Below are positions 1-8,997 of a stretch of DNA of 9,120 nt, piece after piece; within the stretch, counting starts at the first letter, position 1, and each line of letters starts with the position of its first letter. Origin of the DNA: CANHBY01 sp031376995 (GTDB lineage: Bacteria; Pseudomonadota; Gammaproteobacteria; Burkholderiales; Burkholderiaceae_C). Position numbers and translations under genes: made by a program. Below the pieces are notes generated by a model. It searched no databases. It was given only the letters and a program-made list of their open reading frames with translations, and had not been told where the DNA came from. The stretch is taken from positions 1 to 9,120 of the forward strand of contig JANMEO010000096.1 of the NCBI GenBank assembly GCA_031376995.1. Reading direction: 5' to 3'.

Positions 1-123
1 AGCCCATCCGGCAAACTCGCCTCTGTGGAGTCAGTGGCGGCTTCGGTATCATTTTTACTGGGTGAGGGTGGTGCCATGATCAATGGCACCACCCTCACTG
101 TTGATGCGGGGAGTACGGCGTGA
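1..123 (+). CDS. C-terminal fragment of a short-chain dehydrogenase/reductase (SDR)
   Basis: An open frame runs from the window edge to a TGA at 121-123 and gives 40 residues. The end, GGAMINGTTLTVDAGSTA, has the pattern that closes classical SDR enzymes (a small-residue helix, then G-x-x-x-x-VD-G/A-G). Such proteins are NAD(P)-dependent oxidoreductases of the FabG type; the Rossmann motif and the YxxxK active site would lie upstream of the window. Its stop overlaps the GTG start of the next gene by 4 bp, so it is very likely part of the same transcript. In such a cluster it could reduce a sugar or a 3-oxoacyl-ACP intermediate, but this fragment cannot decide the substrate. Confidence 0.8.
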   Translation, partial: SPSGKLASVESVAASVSFLLGEGGAMINGTTLTVDAGSTA

Positions 124-965
124 ACCCTTTGATTGAATCGATACAAAAAGCATTGACGACCAGCAAGGGAAATGCAGCCTCGCCAATGCTTGCGCATGCA
201 GATGTGTTTCGCGCCCGAGCGGCCATTACCCATACCAGTGACCCCAAGTTGATGCTGGCCCGTCACATGGCGGCACTGCTTGCCATCAGCGGCGATCGTC
301 CTTTATTCATCCCATCGTTCAACTACGACTTCACCCGTACGCGGATCTACACGCCTGCTCATGATGTTTCGCAAGTCGGCGTACTAACGGAACATGCGCG
401 CACACAATGGGCCGCTGGGCGCTGTGGCCCACCCGTATTTAATTTTTCTTGCAGCATGCCCGCTGAACCATCGCTGCCATGCGCTGGTGATGTCGATCCA
501 TTTGGCATGAACACCGTATTTGGCTTGCTACATCGCGCAGGTGGGAAGGTGCTGATGTATGGCGCGCCATTTTCCAGTTTGACATTGATCCACTACATCG
601 AGCGATTGACCGGTGGCCCTGTATACCGCTACGACAAATTGTTCATGGGTGTGGTTCAAGGCCAAGACCGTATCGAAATTCCGGTGCACTTGAATTACCA
701 CTGCCGACCCATGGGAAAAACATTAGAGTACGACTGGGTCAAACTGCGTTCAGATGCCCAATCGCAAGGCATCGTCCAGGCTTTCAAAGCACCTGGGTCC
801 GAGGTGTTGCTGATTGACATCTCGCTGCTTTGCCAATTCTGGCAAGACCAATTGCAGCGTGATCCGCTCTACCTGTTGGATCAAAATTCACGAACATGGG
901 TTGAGCCTGAACTGAACCGACTGGGTCGTCGGTTTGTTGTTAGCGATTTTGAGGGCGTTTCATGA
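120..965 (+). CDS. AAC(3)-family N-acyltransferase-like protein
   Basis: This 281-residue protein matches the aminoglycoside 3-N-acetyltransferase (Antibiotic_NAT) family in length and motif order. Near the N-terminus is the strand-loop PLFIPSFNYDF, followed by a VGVLTEHAR segment (cf. VG.L.E..R in the family). Then comes the FGMNTVFGLL segment, a glycine-rich MYGAPFSSLTLIHYIE stretch with the conserved His158 and Glu161, and YRYDKLFMG. Family members transfer an acyl group from acyl-CoA (some perhaps from acyl-ACP) to an amine. Outside resistance genes, relatives occur in polysaccharide and flagellin-glycan clusters, where an amino sugar is the likely acceptor; that role is inferred here from the neighbours. 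The start is GTG at 120, inside the stop of the preceding SDR gene, with GGGGAG at 108-113 as ribosome site. The 3' end overlaps the next gene by 4 bp. No signal peptide or membrane segment is visible, so it should be cytoplasmic. An antibiotic-resistance role is unlikely in this context but not excluded. Confidence 0.8.
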   Translation: MNPLIESIQKALTTSKGNAASPMLAHADVFRARAAITHTSDPKLMLARHMAALLAISGDRPLFIPSFNYDFTRTRIYTPAHDVSQVGVLTEHARTQWAAGRCGPPVFNFSCSMPAEPSLPCAGDVDPFGMNTVFGLLHRAGGKVLMYGAPFSSLTLIHYIERLTGGPVYRYDKLFMGVVQGQDRIEIPVHLNYHCRPMGKTLEYDWVKLRSDAQSQGIVQAFKAPGSEVLLIDISLLCQFWQDQLQRDPLYLLDQNSRTWVEPELNRLGRRFVVSDFEGVS

Positions 966-2257
966 TGAGCGCGCAAGACATTGGCGCCCAAATGCACGGA
1001 TGGGCACATGATTTGTTTCCAATATGCCGCAGCTTAACTGGCGATGGTGTCCGCTCCACACTGACCTACATCAAGAATCTGCTGCCAGACCTCAAAATTT
1101 TGAGCGTGCCCTCAGGAACTCAAGCCTTTGACTGGAAAGTTCCCGATGAATGGACGATCCGCGATGCCTATGTGCTCGACGAATCTGGCACGCGCATCAT
1201 CGACTTCAGGGACCACAATCTGCACGTGGTCGGCTATTCAGAACCGGTTGACCAATGGCTTGAGTTGGAAGAATTGAACAAGCACCTGTATTCACTTTCC
1301 AATCAGCCAGACGCGATTCCGTACATCACCTCCTACTACGCGCGGCGCTGGGGTTTTTGTTTGACGCATCAGCAGCGAGAGAAGCTGAAACCGGGACGCT
1401 ACCACGCCGTGATCGATTCTGACTTGAAGCCAGGCGTGCTGAATTACGCTGAACTTATTTTGCCGGGCCAAAGCGAGCAGGAAGTCATGCTCTCCACCTA
1501 TGTCTGCCACCCCTCGATGGCAAATAACGAGCTCTCAGGCCCGGTGGTGACACTGGCGTTAGCACGCTGGCTGACGTCGCTTGAAGACCGCCGCTACACC
1601 TACCGCATCGTCTTCGTGCCAGAAACCATCGGTTCGATTGTTTATCTGTCAAGCAACATTGAACATTTGAAACAACAGGTCAAAGCTGGTTTCAATATCA
1701 CCTGCATCGGCGATGATCGCAGCTACTCTTACCTGCCCTCGCGCGACGGGAATACGCTCTCCGACCGTGCGGCGCTGCATGTCCTCAAGCACATCGATCC
1801 GAAATTCAAACGCCATAGCTGGCTTGACCGTGGCAGTGACGAACGCCAATATTGTTCGCCAGGGGTTGACCTGCCCATCGCCACAATCATGCGCACCAAA
1901 TATGGAGAATTTCCTGAGTACCACACTTCGCTGGATGATCTTAATTTTGTGACGCCAAAAGGTTTGGGAGGTGGGTTTTCTGCGCTACGACAGGCGATTG
2001 AAGTCATTGAGAGCAATGTTTTTTTGAAGTCGACTGTTTTGTGTGAGCCTCAGCTGGGCAAAAGGGGCCTATACCCAACGTTGAGCACGAAAGAATCAGC
2101 TCAAAAAGTCCGGGCAATGATGAACCTGGTTTCATACTGCGACGGCGAACATGACCTGCTGGACATTGCCGAAATCATTGGCGAGCCCGTAGGGAAGTTG
2201 GTGGATATATTGAAGCCGTTGATGGCCCATGGCTTGATTGAGACCAGCCATGTTTGA
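962..2257 (+). CDS. COG4310/DUF4910 aminopeptidase-like protein with C-terminal winged helix
   Basis: This 431-residue protein has the layout of the COG4310 family: a DUF2172-like insert, an M28-like zinc aminopeptidase core, and a small winged-helix domain at the C-terminus. The N-terminal WAHDLFPICRSLTGDGVR stretch is a family hallmark. Candidate metal and catalytic residues are visible: His183 and Glu190 in CHPSMANNELSG, Glu221 in PETIGS, Asp293 in GSDERQYCSPG, and His321 in EYHTSLDDL. The last ~70 residues (SYCDGEHDLLDIAEIIG onward) look like the winged-helix part. Family members are often encoded in polysaccharide biosynthesis clusters; I know of no firmly established substrate. It could be a deacylase or amidase acting on a sugar or acyl-amide intermediate, which would pair logically with the N-acyltransferase encoded just upstream. 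The start ATG at 962 overlaps the upstream stop (ATGA), with GAGGG at 951-955; ATG 965 is an alternative. No export signal is seen. Confidence 0.85.
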   Translation: MMSAQDIGAQMHGWAHDLFPICRSLTGDGVRSTLTYIKNLLPDLKILSVPSGTQAFDWKVPDEWTIRDAYVLDESGTRIIDFRDHNLHVVGYSEPVDQWLELEELNKHLYSLSNQPDAIPYITSYYARRWGFCLTHQQREKLKPGRYHAVIDSDLKPGVLNYAELILPGQSEQEVMLSTYVCHPSMANNELSGPVVTLALARWLTSLEDRRYTYRIVFVPETIGSIVYLSSNIEHLKQQVKAGFNITCIGDDRSYSYLPSRDGNTLSDRAALHVLKHIDPKFKRHSWLDRGSDERQYCSPGVDLPIATIMRTKYGEFPEYHTSLDDLNFVTPKGLGGGFSALRQAIEVIESNVFLKSTVLCEPQLGKRGLYPTLSTKESAQKVRAMMNLVSYCDGEHDLLDIAEIIGEPVGKLVDILKPLMAHGLIETSHV

Positions 2258-2286
2258 GACCAATGGACTGCTCTCCAGCGCATAGC

Positions 2287-2443
2287 CCCCTCGGAACTGA
2301 AGATGTCGAGTCGCTGAGCCGTTTGGGAAACGGGGCTGCGGCGTTGCAAATCCTCGCCCTATCAACGCATAGGGCTGCGGTTTGCGCCTTGCCCCCCCAT
2401 TCCCCAAACGACCCATCAACCCAGCATCTTCAGTTCCGAGGGG
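2287..2443. repeat. Palindromic intergenic repeat, copy 1 (complete, 157 bp)
   Basis: The element is bounded by perfect 19-bp inverted ends, CCCCTCGGAACTGAAGATG at 2287-2305 and its reverse complement at 2425-2443. The arms between them are also largely complementary. Examples are CGTTTGGG (2320-2327) with CCCAAACG (2403-2410), GCAAA (2346-2350) with TTTGC (2381-2385), and a central stem GCCCTAT (2356-2362) / ATAGGGC (2369-2375) around a CAACGC loop. The whole sequence can therefore fold into one long imperfect hairpin. The left arm also holds a local hairpin CCGTTT-GGG-AAACGG at 2319-2333. It lies between the DUF4910 gene and the ETF-QO gene and carries no convincing gene. The architecture resembles ERIC-like or MITE elements, but I do not recognise a named family. 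TA dinucleotides flank both ends, which may or may not be a target duplication. Confidence 0.85.
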
Positions 2444-2468
2444 TATATTCCATTTCACGCCCAGACCC

Positions 2469-2472
2469 AGGA
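2469..2472 (+). promoter_or_regulatory. Ribosome binding site deciding the ETF-QO start
   Basis: AGGA lies five bases before the ATG at 2478. It favours this start over the in-frame ATG at 2382, which falls inside the palindromic repeat and would add 32 residues that no ETF-QO protein is expected to have. Confidence 0.6.
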
Positions 2473-2477
2473 CCCTC

Positions 2478-4166
2478 ATGATCACCCTCCCCGCTTGGCT
2501 CAATCAGTACGGCCCCCGCGAGTCAATGAACTGCGACGTGCTCGTGGTGGGGGGCGGGCCCGCCGGGCTGGCGACTGCCATTCGCACCAAACAACTGGCC
2601 AAAGCCGCCGGCCGAGAGATCTCGGTGGTGGTGCTTGAGAAAGGTTCCGAAGCGGGCGCCCACATTCTCAGCGGTGCCTTGATGGACCCGATCGCCTTGA
2701 CCGAGTTAATTCCCGACTGGAAAACGTTAGGTGCCCCATTGAATCAGGCAGTCACCAGCGACGAAATGCTTTTTCTGGGCCCCACCCAGAGTTTCAAGAG
2801 CCCCATTTTGCCGCGCTGCTTTCACAACCAAGGCAATTTTGTGATCAGCTTGGGGCAATTGACCCGCTGGCTGTCTCAACAAGCCGAAGACCTCGGTGTT
2901 GAAATTTTTCCGGGCTTTGCCGCCGCCGAATTGTTGCTTGATGAGAATAATGCCGTGATCGGCGTCGCCACAGGCAACCTGGGGGTTGGCAAAGACGGCG
3001 CACCCCATGACGGCTTTCAACTGGGCATGGCGCTGCTGGCCAAGTACACCGTGTTTGCCGAAGGCGCCCGCGGTCACTTAGGCAAAGAGTTGATTGCGCG
3101 CTACCAACTGGATGCTGGCAAAGACCCTCAAAGCTACGGCCTTGGCATCAAAGAGTTATGGGAGATCGACCCCAGCCACCATCGGCCCGGCGCGGTGCTG
3201 CATACCGCGGGCTGGCCGCTGGACAACGCCAGCTATGGCGGTGGTTTTTTGTACCACCTGGACAACCACCAGGTCTCACTGGGCTTCATCACCGGCCTGG
3301 ACTACAGCAACCCCTGGCTCAGCCCTTTCGAAGAGATGCAGCGCTGGAAAACCCATCCCGCCATTCGTGCGGTGTTAGCAAACGGCAAACGTATTGGCTA
3401 CGGCGCACGAGCCATTACGGCCGGGGGGATTTTGAGTCTGCCCAAGTTGGTGTTTCCGGGGGGGGCCTTGGTGGGTTGCAATGCCGGCACCCTCAATGTC
3501 AGCCGCATCAAAGGCAGCCATGCGGCGATCAAAACCGGCATGCTGGTTGGTGAAGCCGTGTTTGAGGCCCTGGCACAGGGGCGCGCCCATGATGAGTTAA
3601 GCGCCTACCCACGTGCTTTTGAGGCGAGCTGGCTTTACCAAGAGTTGCAGCAGTCGCGCAACTTCAAGCAATGGTTCAAAAAGGGCCTCTGGATGGGAAC
3701 CCTGATGACCGGGGTCGAACAATGGTTACTACCCAGCTTAGGCCTGCCCATCCCCTGGACCCTTCACCGCACACAGCCTGACCATGCGGGGCTTCAACCT
3801 GCCGCCCAGTGCCCACCGATCCACTACCCCAAGCCAGACGGCCAACTCACCTTCGACCGCCTGAGCAGCGTGTTCATCAGCAACACCAACCACGAAGAAA
3901 ATCAACCCGCCCATTTGACATTGAAAGATGCTGGGGTACCGACCCGCATCAATCTGAATCTCTACGCGGGCCCCGAAAGCCGGTATTGCCCGGCTGGCGT
4001 TTATGAGTATATCGATGTGCAGGGCAGCGAGGGTCGCACCCAGCGACTTCAAATCAATGCCCAAAATTGCTTGCACTGCAAAGCCTGCGACATCAAAGAT
4101 CCGACTCAAAATATTCAATGGCAGACCCCAGAGGGCGGCGGCGGACCGAATTATGCAGCCCTGTAA
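2478..4166 (+). CDS. Electron-transfer flavoprotein:ubiquinone oxidoreductase (ETF-QO)
   Basis: This 562-residue protein passes electrons from reduced ETF (fed by acyl-CoA dehydrogenases and related enzymes) to ubiquinone at the cytoplasmic membrane, to which it binds peripherally. The N-terminal FAD site reads VVGGGPAGLATA (GGGPAG at residues 25-30), followed by VLEKGSEAGAHILSGALMDP, a near-diagnostic stretch of the family. The middle holds the quinone/FAD domain with SYGGGFLYHLDNHQVSLGFI and GGALVGCNAGTLNVSRIKGSH. The C-terminal ferredoxin-like domain supplies four Cys for a [4Fe-4S] cluster: Cys504 (YCPAGVYEY) and Cys531, Cys534, Cys537 (NCLHCKACDIKDPTQNI). It ends in the family-typical GGGGPNY. 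Length is normal and all key residues are present, so it should be functional. The start at 2478 is chosen by the AGGA site and by homology. No ETF subunit genes are nearby, which is common. Repeat copy 1 ends 34 bp upstream. Confidence 0.96.
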   Translation: MITLPAWLNQYGPRESMNCDVLVVGGGPAGLATAIRTKQLAKAAGREISVVVLEKGSEAGAHILSGALMDPIALTELIPDWKTLGAPLNQAVTSDEMLFLGPTQSFKSPILPRCFHNQGNFVISLGQLTRWLSQQAEDLGVEIFPGFAAAELLLDENNAVIGVATGNLGVGKDGAPHDGFQLGMALLAKYTVFAEGARGHLGKELIARYQLDAGKDPQSYGLGIKELWEIDPSHHRPGAVLHTAGWPLDNASYGGGFLYHLDNHQVSLGFITGLDYSNPWLSPFEEMQRWKTHPAIRAVLANGKRIGYGARAITAGGILSLPKLVFPGGALVGCNAGTLNVSRIKGSHAAIKTGMLVGEAVFEALAQGRAHDELSAYPRAFEASWLYQELQQSRNFKQWFKKGLWMGTLMTGVEQWLLPSLGLPIPWTLHRTQPDHAGLQPAAQCPPIHYPKPDGQLTFDRLSSVFISNTNHEENQPAHLTLKDAGVPTRINLNLYAGPESRYCPAGVYEYIDVQGSEGRTQRLQINAQNCLHCKACDIKDPTQNIQWQTPEGGGGPNYAAL

Positions 4167-4227
4167 GAGCCCCGCACTGATACACTCAAAGCCGTTTGAA
4201 GCGAAGCTCGTTGCCGATACCCATCCA

Positions 4228-4333
4228 ACCTGAAGGTGCTGTGTTGGCCAGGGGGTTAAAGTCAACCAAAGGGACAAACAACGCTGGATTAAACCGTCGG
4301 TGTGAACCTCTCAGGTAGAGCGAACAGGGAGGG
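4228..4333 (+). promoter_or_regulatory. Candidate degenerate (tandem?) glycine riboswitch in the gcvT leader
   Basis: Glycine riboswitches commonly precede gcvT and carry the conserved blocks CCGAAGGnGCAA and CTCTCAGGnAAAAGGACAGAG. Here CTGAAGGTGC (4230-4239) resembles the first block. GTCAACCAAAGGGACA (4261-4276) resembles a worn copy of the second block, and CTCTCAGGTAGAGCGAACAG (4308-4327) is a good match to it in a second unit. Between the last two, GCTGGATT and GTCGGTGTGAAC could be remnants of the second aptamer's 5' half, with CGCT/AGCG as a possible P1 pair. The spacing is short, and the usual GGAGAG and P2/P3 stems are not clear. Competing hairpins also exist, such as ACCT-GA-AGGT. 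The gcvT context is what makes the call credible; a covariance-model search would be needed to settle it. Confidence 0.4.
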
Positions 4334-4359
4334 CATGCTGCTGAATCAGAAATGTCCTT

Positions 4360-4363
4360 GGAG
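4360..4363 (+). promoter_or_regulatory. Ribosome binding site deciding the gcvT start
   Basis: GGAG lies seven bases before ATG 4371. This start is preferred to the upstream in-frame GTG at 4302, which would put coding sequence through the CTCTCAGG riboswitch-like block and add 23 residues absent from GcvT proteins. Confidence 0.6.
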
Positions 4364-4370
4364 CCTCACC

Positions 4371-5519
4371 ATGAATGCCATCAGCCCGATCCTGCCCTCT
4401 TCAAGTGCGCCCCGACGCACACCGCTGTATCCACTGCACTTAGAGTTGGGCGCCCGCATGGTGCCTTTTGCTGGCTACTCAATGCCCGTTCAGTATCCTG
4501 CCGGGGTGATGGCTGAGCATGTCCACACCCGTCAAGCCGCAGGTCTGTTTGACGTCTCCCACATGGGCCTATTGCAATTGAGCGGCCCCGATGTGGCTGC
4601 GGCACTCGAGTCCCTGGTCCCGATGGATCTACAAGACATGGCCATCGATCAGCAGCGGTATGCTTTTTTCACAGCACCCCATGGAGGCTTGCTTGACGAT
4701 TTGATGATCGTGCGCCGTCGCAGTGACTGGTTGCTGGTGGTCAACGCCGCCTGCAAAGACGCCGACTTGCATTATCTGCAAACGCACATTGGGCACCGTT
4801 GCCAAGTTCAGGCGCTGCCCGAACTTGCGCTGTTGGCCTTGCAGGGCCCCAAAGCCGCGACCGTGATGGAGCGACTGGCGCCATCAGCCCTCACACGCTT
4901 GGTTTTCATGACGGGATGTGCTGCAACTTTAGCGGGCATGGATTGCTACGTCACGCGATCAGGTTACACCGGTGAAGATGGCTTTGAGATTTCTTTGCCT
5001 GCCGCACAAGCCACCACCCTGGCACGCGCCTTATTGGCTGAGGCTGAGGTTCTCCCCATCGGATTGGGTGCTCGAGACACCTTGCGCCTCGAAGCAGGTT
5101 TATGCCTCTATGGCCACGACATCCACACCCACACCAGCCCTATTGAGGCAGGTTTGGGCTGGGCCATTCAAAAGGTCAGACGAGCTGGAGGGGCACGCCC
5201 TGGGGGCTATCCCGGAGCCGACGTGATTCAGGGCCAATTGGAGACTGGCCCCCATAACAAACGAGTGGGCCTGATGGGCTTAGAGCGTGTGCCTGTGCGA
5301 GAAGGCAGCGAGCTTTTTGATGCCCACGGCCACAAACTGGGGACCGTCACCAGCGGCAGCTTTGCCCCAACGATCAACCAGCCCATTGCCATGGCCTACC
5401 TGCCGATGAACCACGCCATGATCGGCAACGAGATCTATGCGCAGGTGCGCGGCAAGCTTTACCCCATGCGGGTGACCACCTTGTCTTTTGTCAAACCCCG
5501 TTACCACCGCGCACCTTGA
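4371..5519 (+). CDS. gcvT: Glycine cleavage system T protein (aminomethyltransferase)
   Basis: This 382-residue protein takes the aminomethyl group carried on lipoyl-GcvH, transfers the one-carbon unit to tetrahydrofolate to form 5,10-methylene-THF, and releases ammonia. The N-terminus has the family stretch TPLYPLHLELGARMVPFAGY and then FDVSHMG. The conserved acidic pair of LLDDLMIV (Asp109-Asp110) includes the catalytic Asp of the family. YTGEDGFEIS, GLGARDTLRLEAGLCLYGHD and SPIEAGLGWAI follow in the usual order, covering the folate-binding core. The C-terminal beta-barrel domain has GTVTSGSFAPTINQPIAMAY. Length is close to the usual ~365-375, the small excess being an N-terminal Ser/Pro-rich leader. 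It is the first gene of gcvTHP; a gap of 95 bp with a possible hairpin separates it from gcvH. Regulation by glycine through the leader is plausible. Confidence 0.96.
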   Translation: MNAISPILPSSSAPRRTPLYPLHLELGARMVPFAGYSMPVQYPAGVMAEHVHTRQAAGLFDVSHMGLLQLSGPDVAAALESLVPMDLQDMAIDQQRYAFFTAPHGGLLDDLMIVRRRSDWLLVVNAACKDADLHYLQTHIGHRCQVQALPELALLALQGPKAATVMERLAPSALTRLVFMTGCAATLAGMDCYVTRSGYTGEDGFEISLPAAQATTLARALLAEAEVLPIGLGARDTLRLEAGLCLYGHDIHTHTSPIEAGLGWAIQKVRRAGGARPGGYPGADVIQGQLETGPHNKRVGLMGLERVPVREGSELFDAHGHKLGTVTSGSFAPTINQPIAMAYLPMNHAMIGNEIYAQVRGKLYPMRVTTLSFVKPRYHRAP

Positions 5520-5546
5520 GCCGCGCCGGCAATGCCTGACTCAAGG
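5514..5546 (+). other. Possible stem-loop at the gcvT stop codon
   Basis: CCTTGAG (5514-5520, overlapping the TGA stop) can pair with CTCAAGG (5540-5546), and a short GGC-AAT-GCC stem can form inside the loop. There is no T-run after it, so it is not a standard intrinsic terminator. It could modulate gcvT versus gcvH mRNA levels or be incidental. Confidence 0.35.
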
Positions 5547-5614
5547 CTCGCCCCCTGGTCATCGTCAGCACTTGATATTTTTATATCCCCCTATTTTTAT
5601 CTTGAGGATTTGCC

Positions 5615-5989
5615 ATGAGCTTGAAATTCACCCCCGATCACGAATGGATTCAAACCTCTGACTTGGATGCGGCAGTGGTCGGCATCACCCTTCACGCCCA
5701 AGATGCTTTGGGTGACGTGGTTTTTATTGATTTACCCAAAGTCGGCAGTGAGTTCAAAAAGGGGGACATCGCTGGGGTTGTCGAGTCGGTCAAAGCGGCG
5801 GCTGACATCTTCATGCCCGTCACGGGCAAAGTTGTTGCCATCAATGAGGCACTGAGTGCCGAACCTTCTTTGGCCAATTCTGACCCGCAAGGGGCCGGGT
5901 GGTTTTTCAAAGTCAAAGTGGCCCAGGCTGAAGAGTTGGACAGCTTGCTTGATGCCTCCAGCTACGACGACTTGCTCCAGTCTGTTTGA
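5615..5989 (+). CDS. gcvH: Glycine cleavage system H protein (lipoyl carrier)
   Basis: This 124-residue protein is the mobile carrier of the glycine cleavage complex. Its lipoyl arm receives the aminomethyl group from GcvP, presents it to GcvT and is then reoxidised by dihydrolipoamide dehydrogenase. The N-terminus FTPDHEWI is the standard H-protein opening and GITLHAQDALGDVVFIDLP follows. The lipoylated residue is Lys60 in GVVESVKAAAD (the common form is ESVKAASD, so one Ser is Ala here). The C-terminal NSDPQGAGWFFKVK is also typical. Length is normal. ATG 5615 is preceded by GAGGA at 5604-5608 with a 6-base gap. The upstream gap contains an A/T-rich patch (about 5571-5600) in which I could not support a promoter. 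A direct repeat TTGATTTGC (5986-5994 and 6001-6009) spans its stop codon. Confidence 0.97.
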   Translation: MSLKFTPDHEWIQTSDLDAAVVGITLHAQDALGDVVFIDLPKVGSEFKKGDIAGVVESVKAAADIFMPVTGKVVAINEALSAEPSLANSDPQGAGWFFKVKVAQAEELDSLLDASSYDDLLQSV

Positions 5990-6015
5990 TTTGCATTGAT
6001 TTGATTTGCCCTGCC

Positions 6016-6020
6016 AGGAG
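6016..6020 (+). promoter_or_regulatory. Ribosome binding site for the TTG start of gcvP
   Basis: AGGAG lies seven bases before TTG 6028. The other in-frame candidate, TTG 5986, overlaps the gcvH stop and has no comparable site; it would add 14 residues rich in Ile, Cys and Leu that do not look like a GcvP N-terminus. Confidence 0.6.
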
Positions 6021-6027
6021 CACCACC

Positions 6028-8983
<2,956 letters not shown>

Positions 8984-8997
<14 letters not shown>

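Noticed and set aside
120..965. A true aminoglycoside resistance gene
   Set aside because: The fold matches AAC(3), but the gene is embedded by overlaps between an SDR and a DUF4910 gene in apparent biosynthetic context, with no integron, IS or resistance neighbours.
2285..2415. A stop-free minus-strand frame of 43 codons (from an ATG at 2413-2415) that is similar in both repeat copies (29 of 43 residues the same by eye; copy 2 equivalent starts at 9113)
   Set aside because: Other frames through the repeat are equally open and equally alike, there is no ribosome site, and the substitutions are explained by paired changes in the palindrome. It is most likely a shadow of the structured repeat, not a peptide gene.
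2287..2443. An integron attC site
   Set aside because: The palindrome is too long and lacks the RYYYAAC/GTTRRRY core sites; no integrase or cassette genes are nearby.
4186..4200. Small hairpin TCAAA-GCCG-TTTGA after the ETF-QO gene as a terminator
   Set aside because: The stem is only five A/T-rich pairs and no T-run follows.
5572..5600. A possible promoter before gcvH: TTGATA and TTTTAT with 17-bp spacing
   Set aside because: Transcription would begin at about the Shine-Dalgarno sequence of gcvH, leaving no room for a leader, and the -10 match is poor in an A/T-rich patch.
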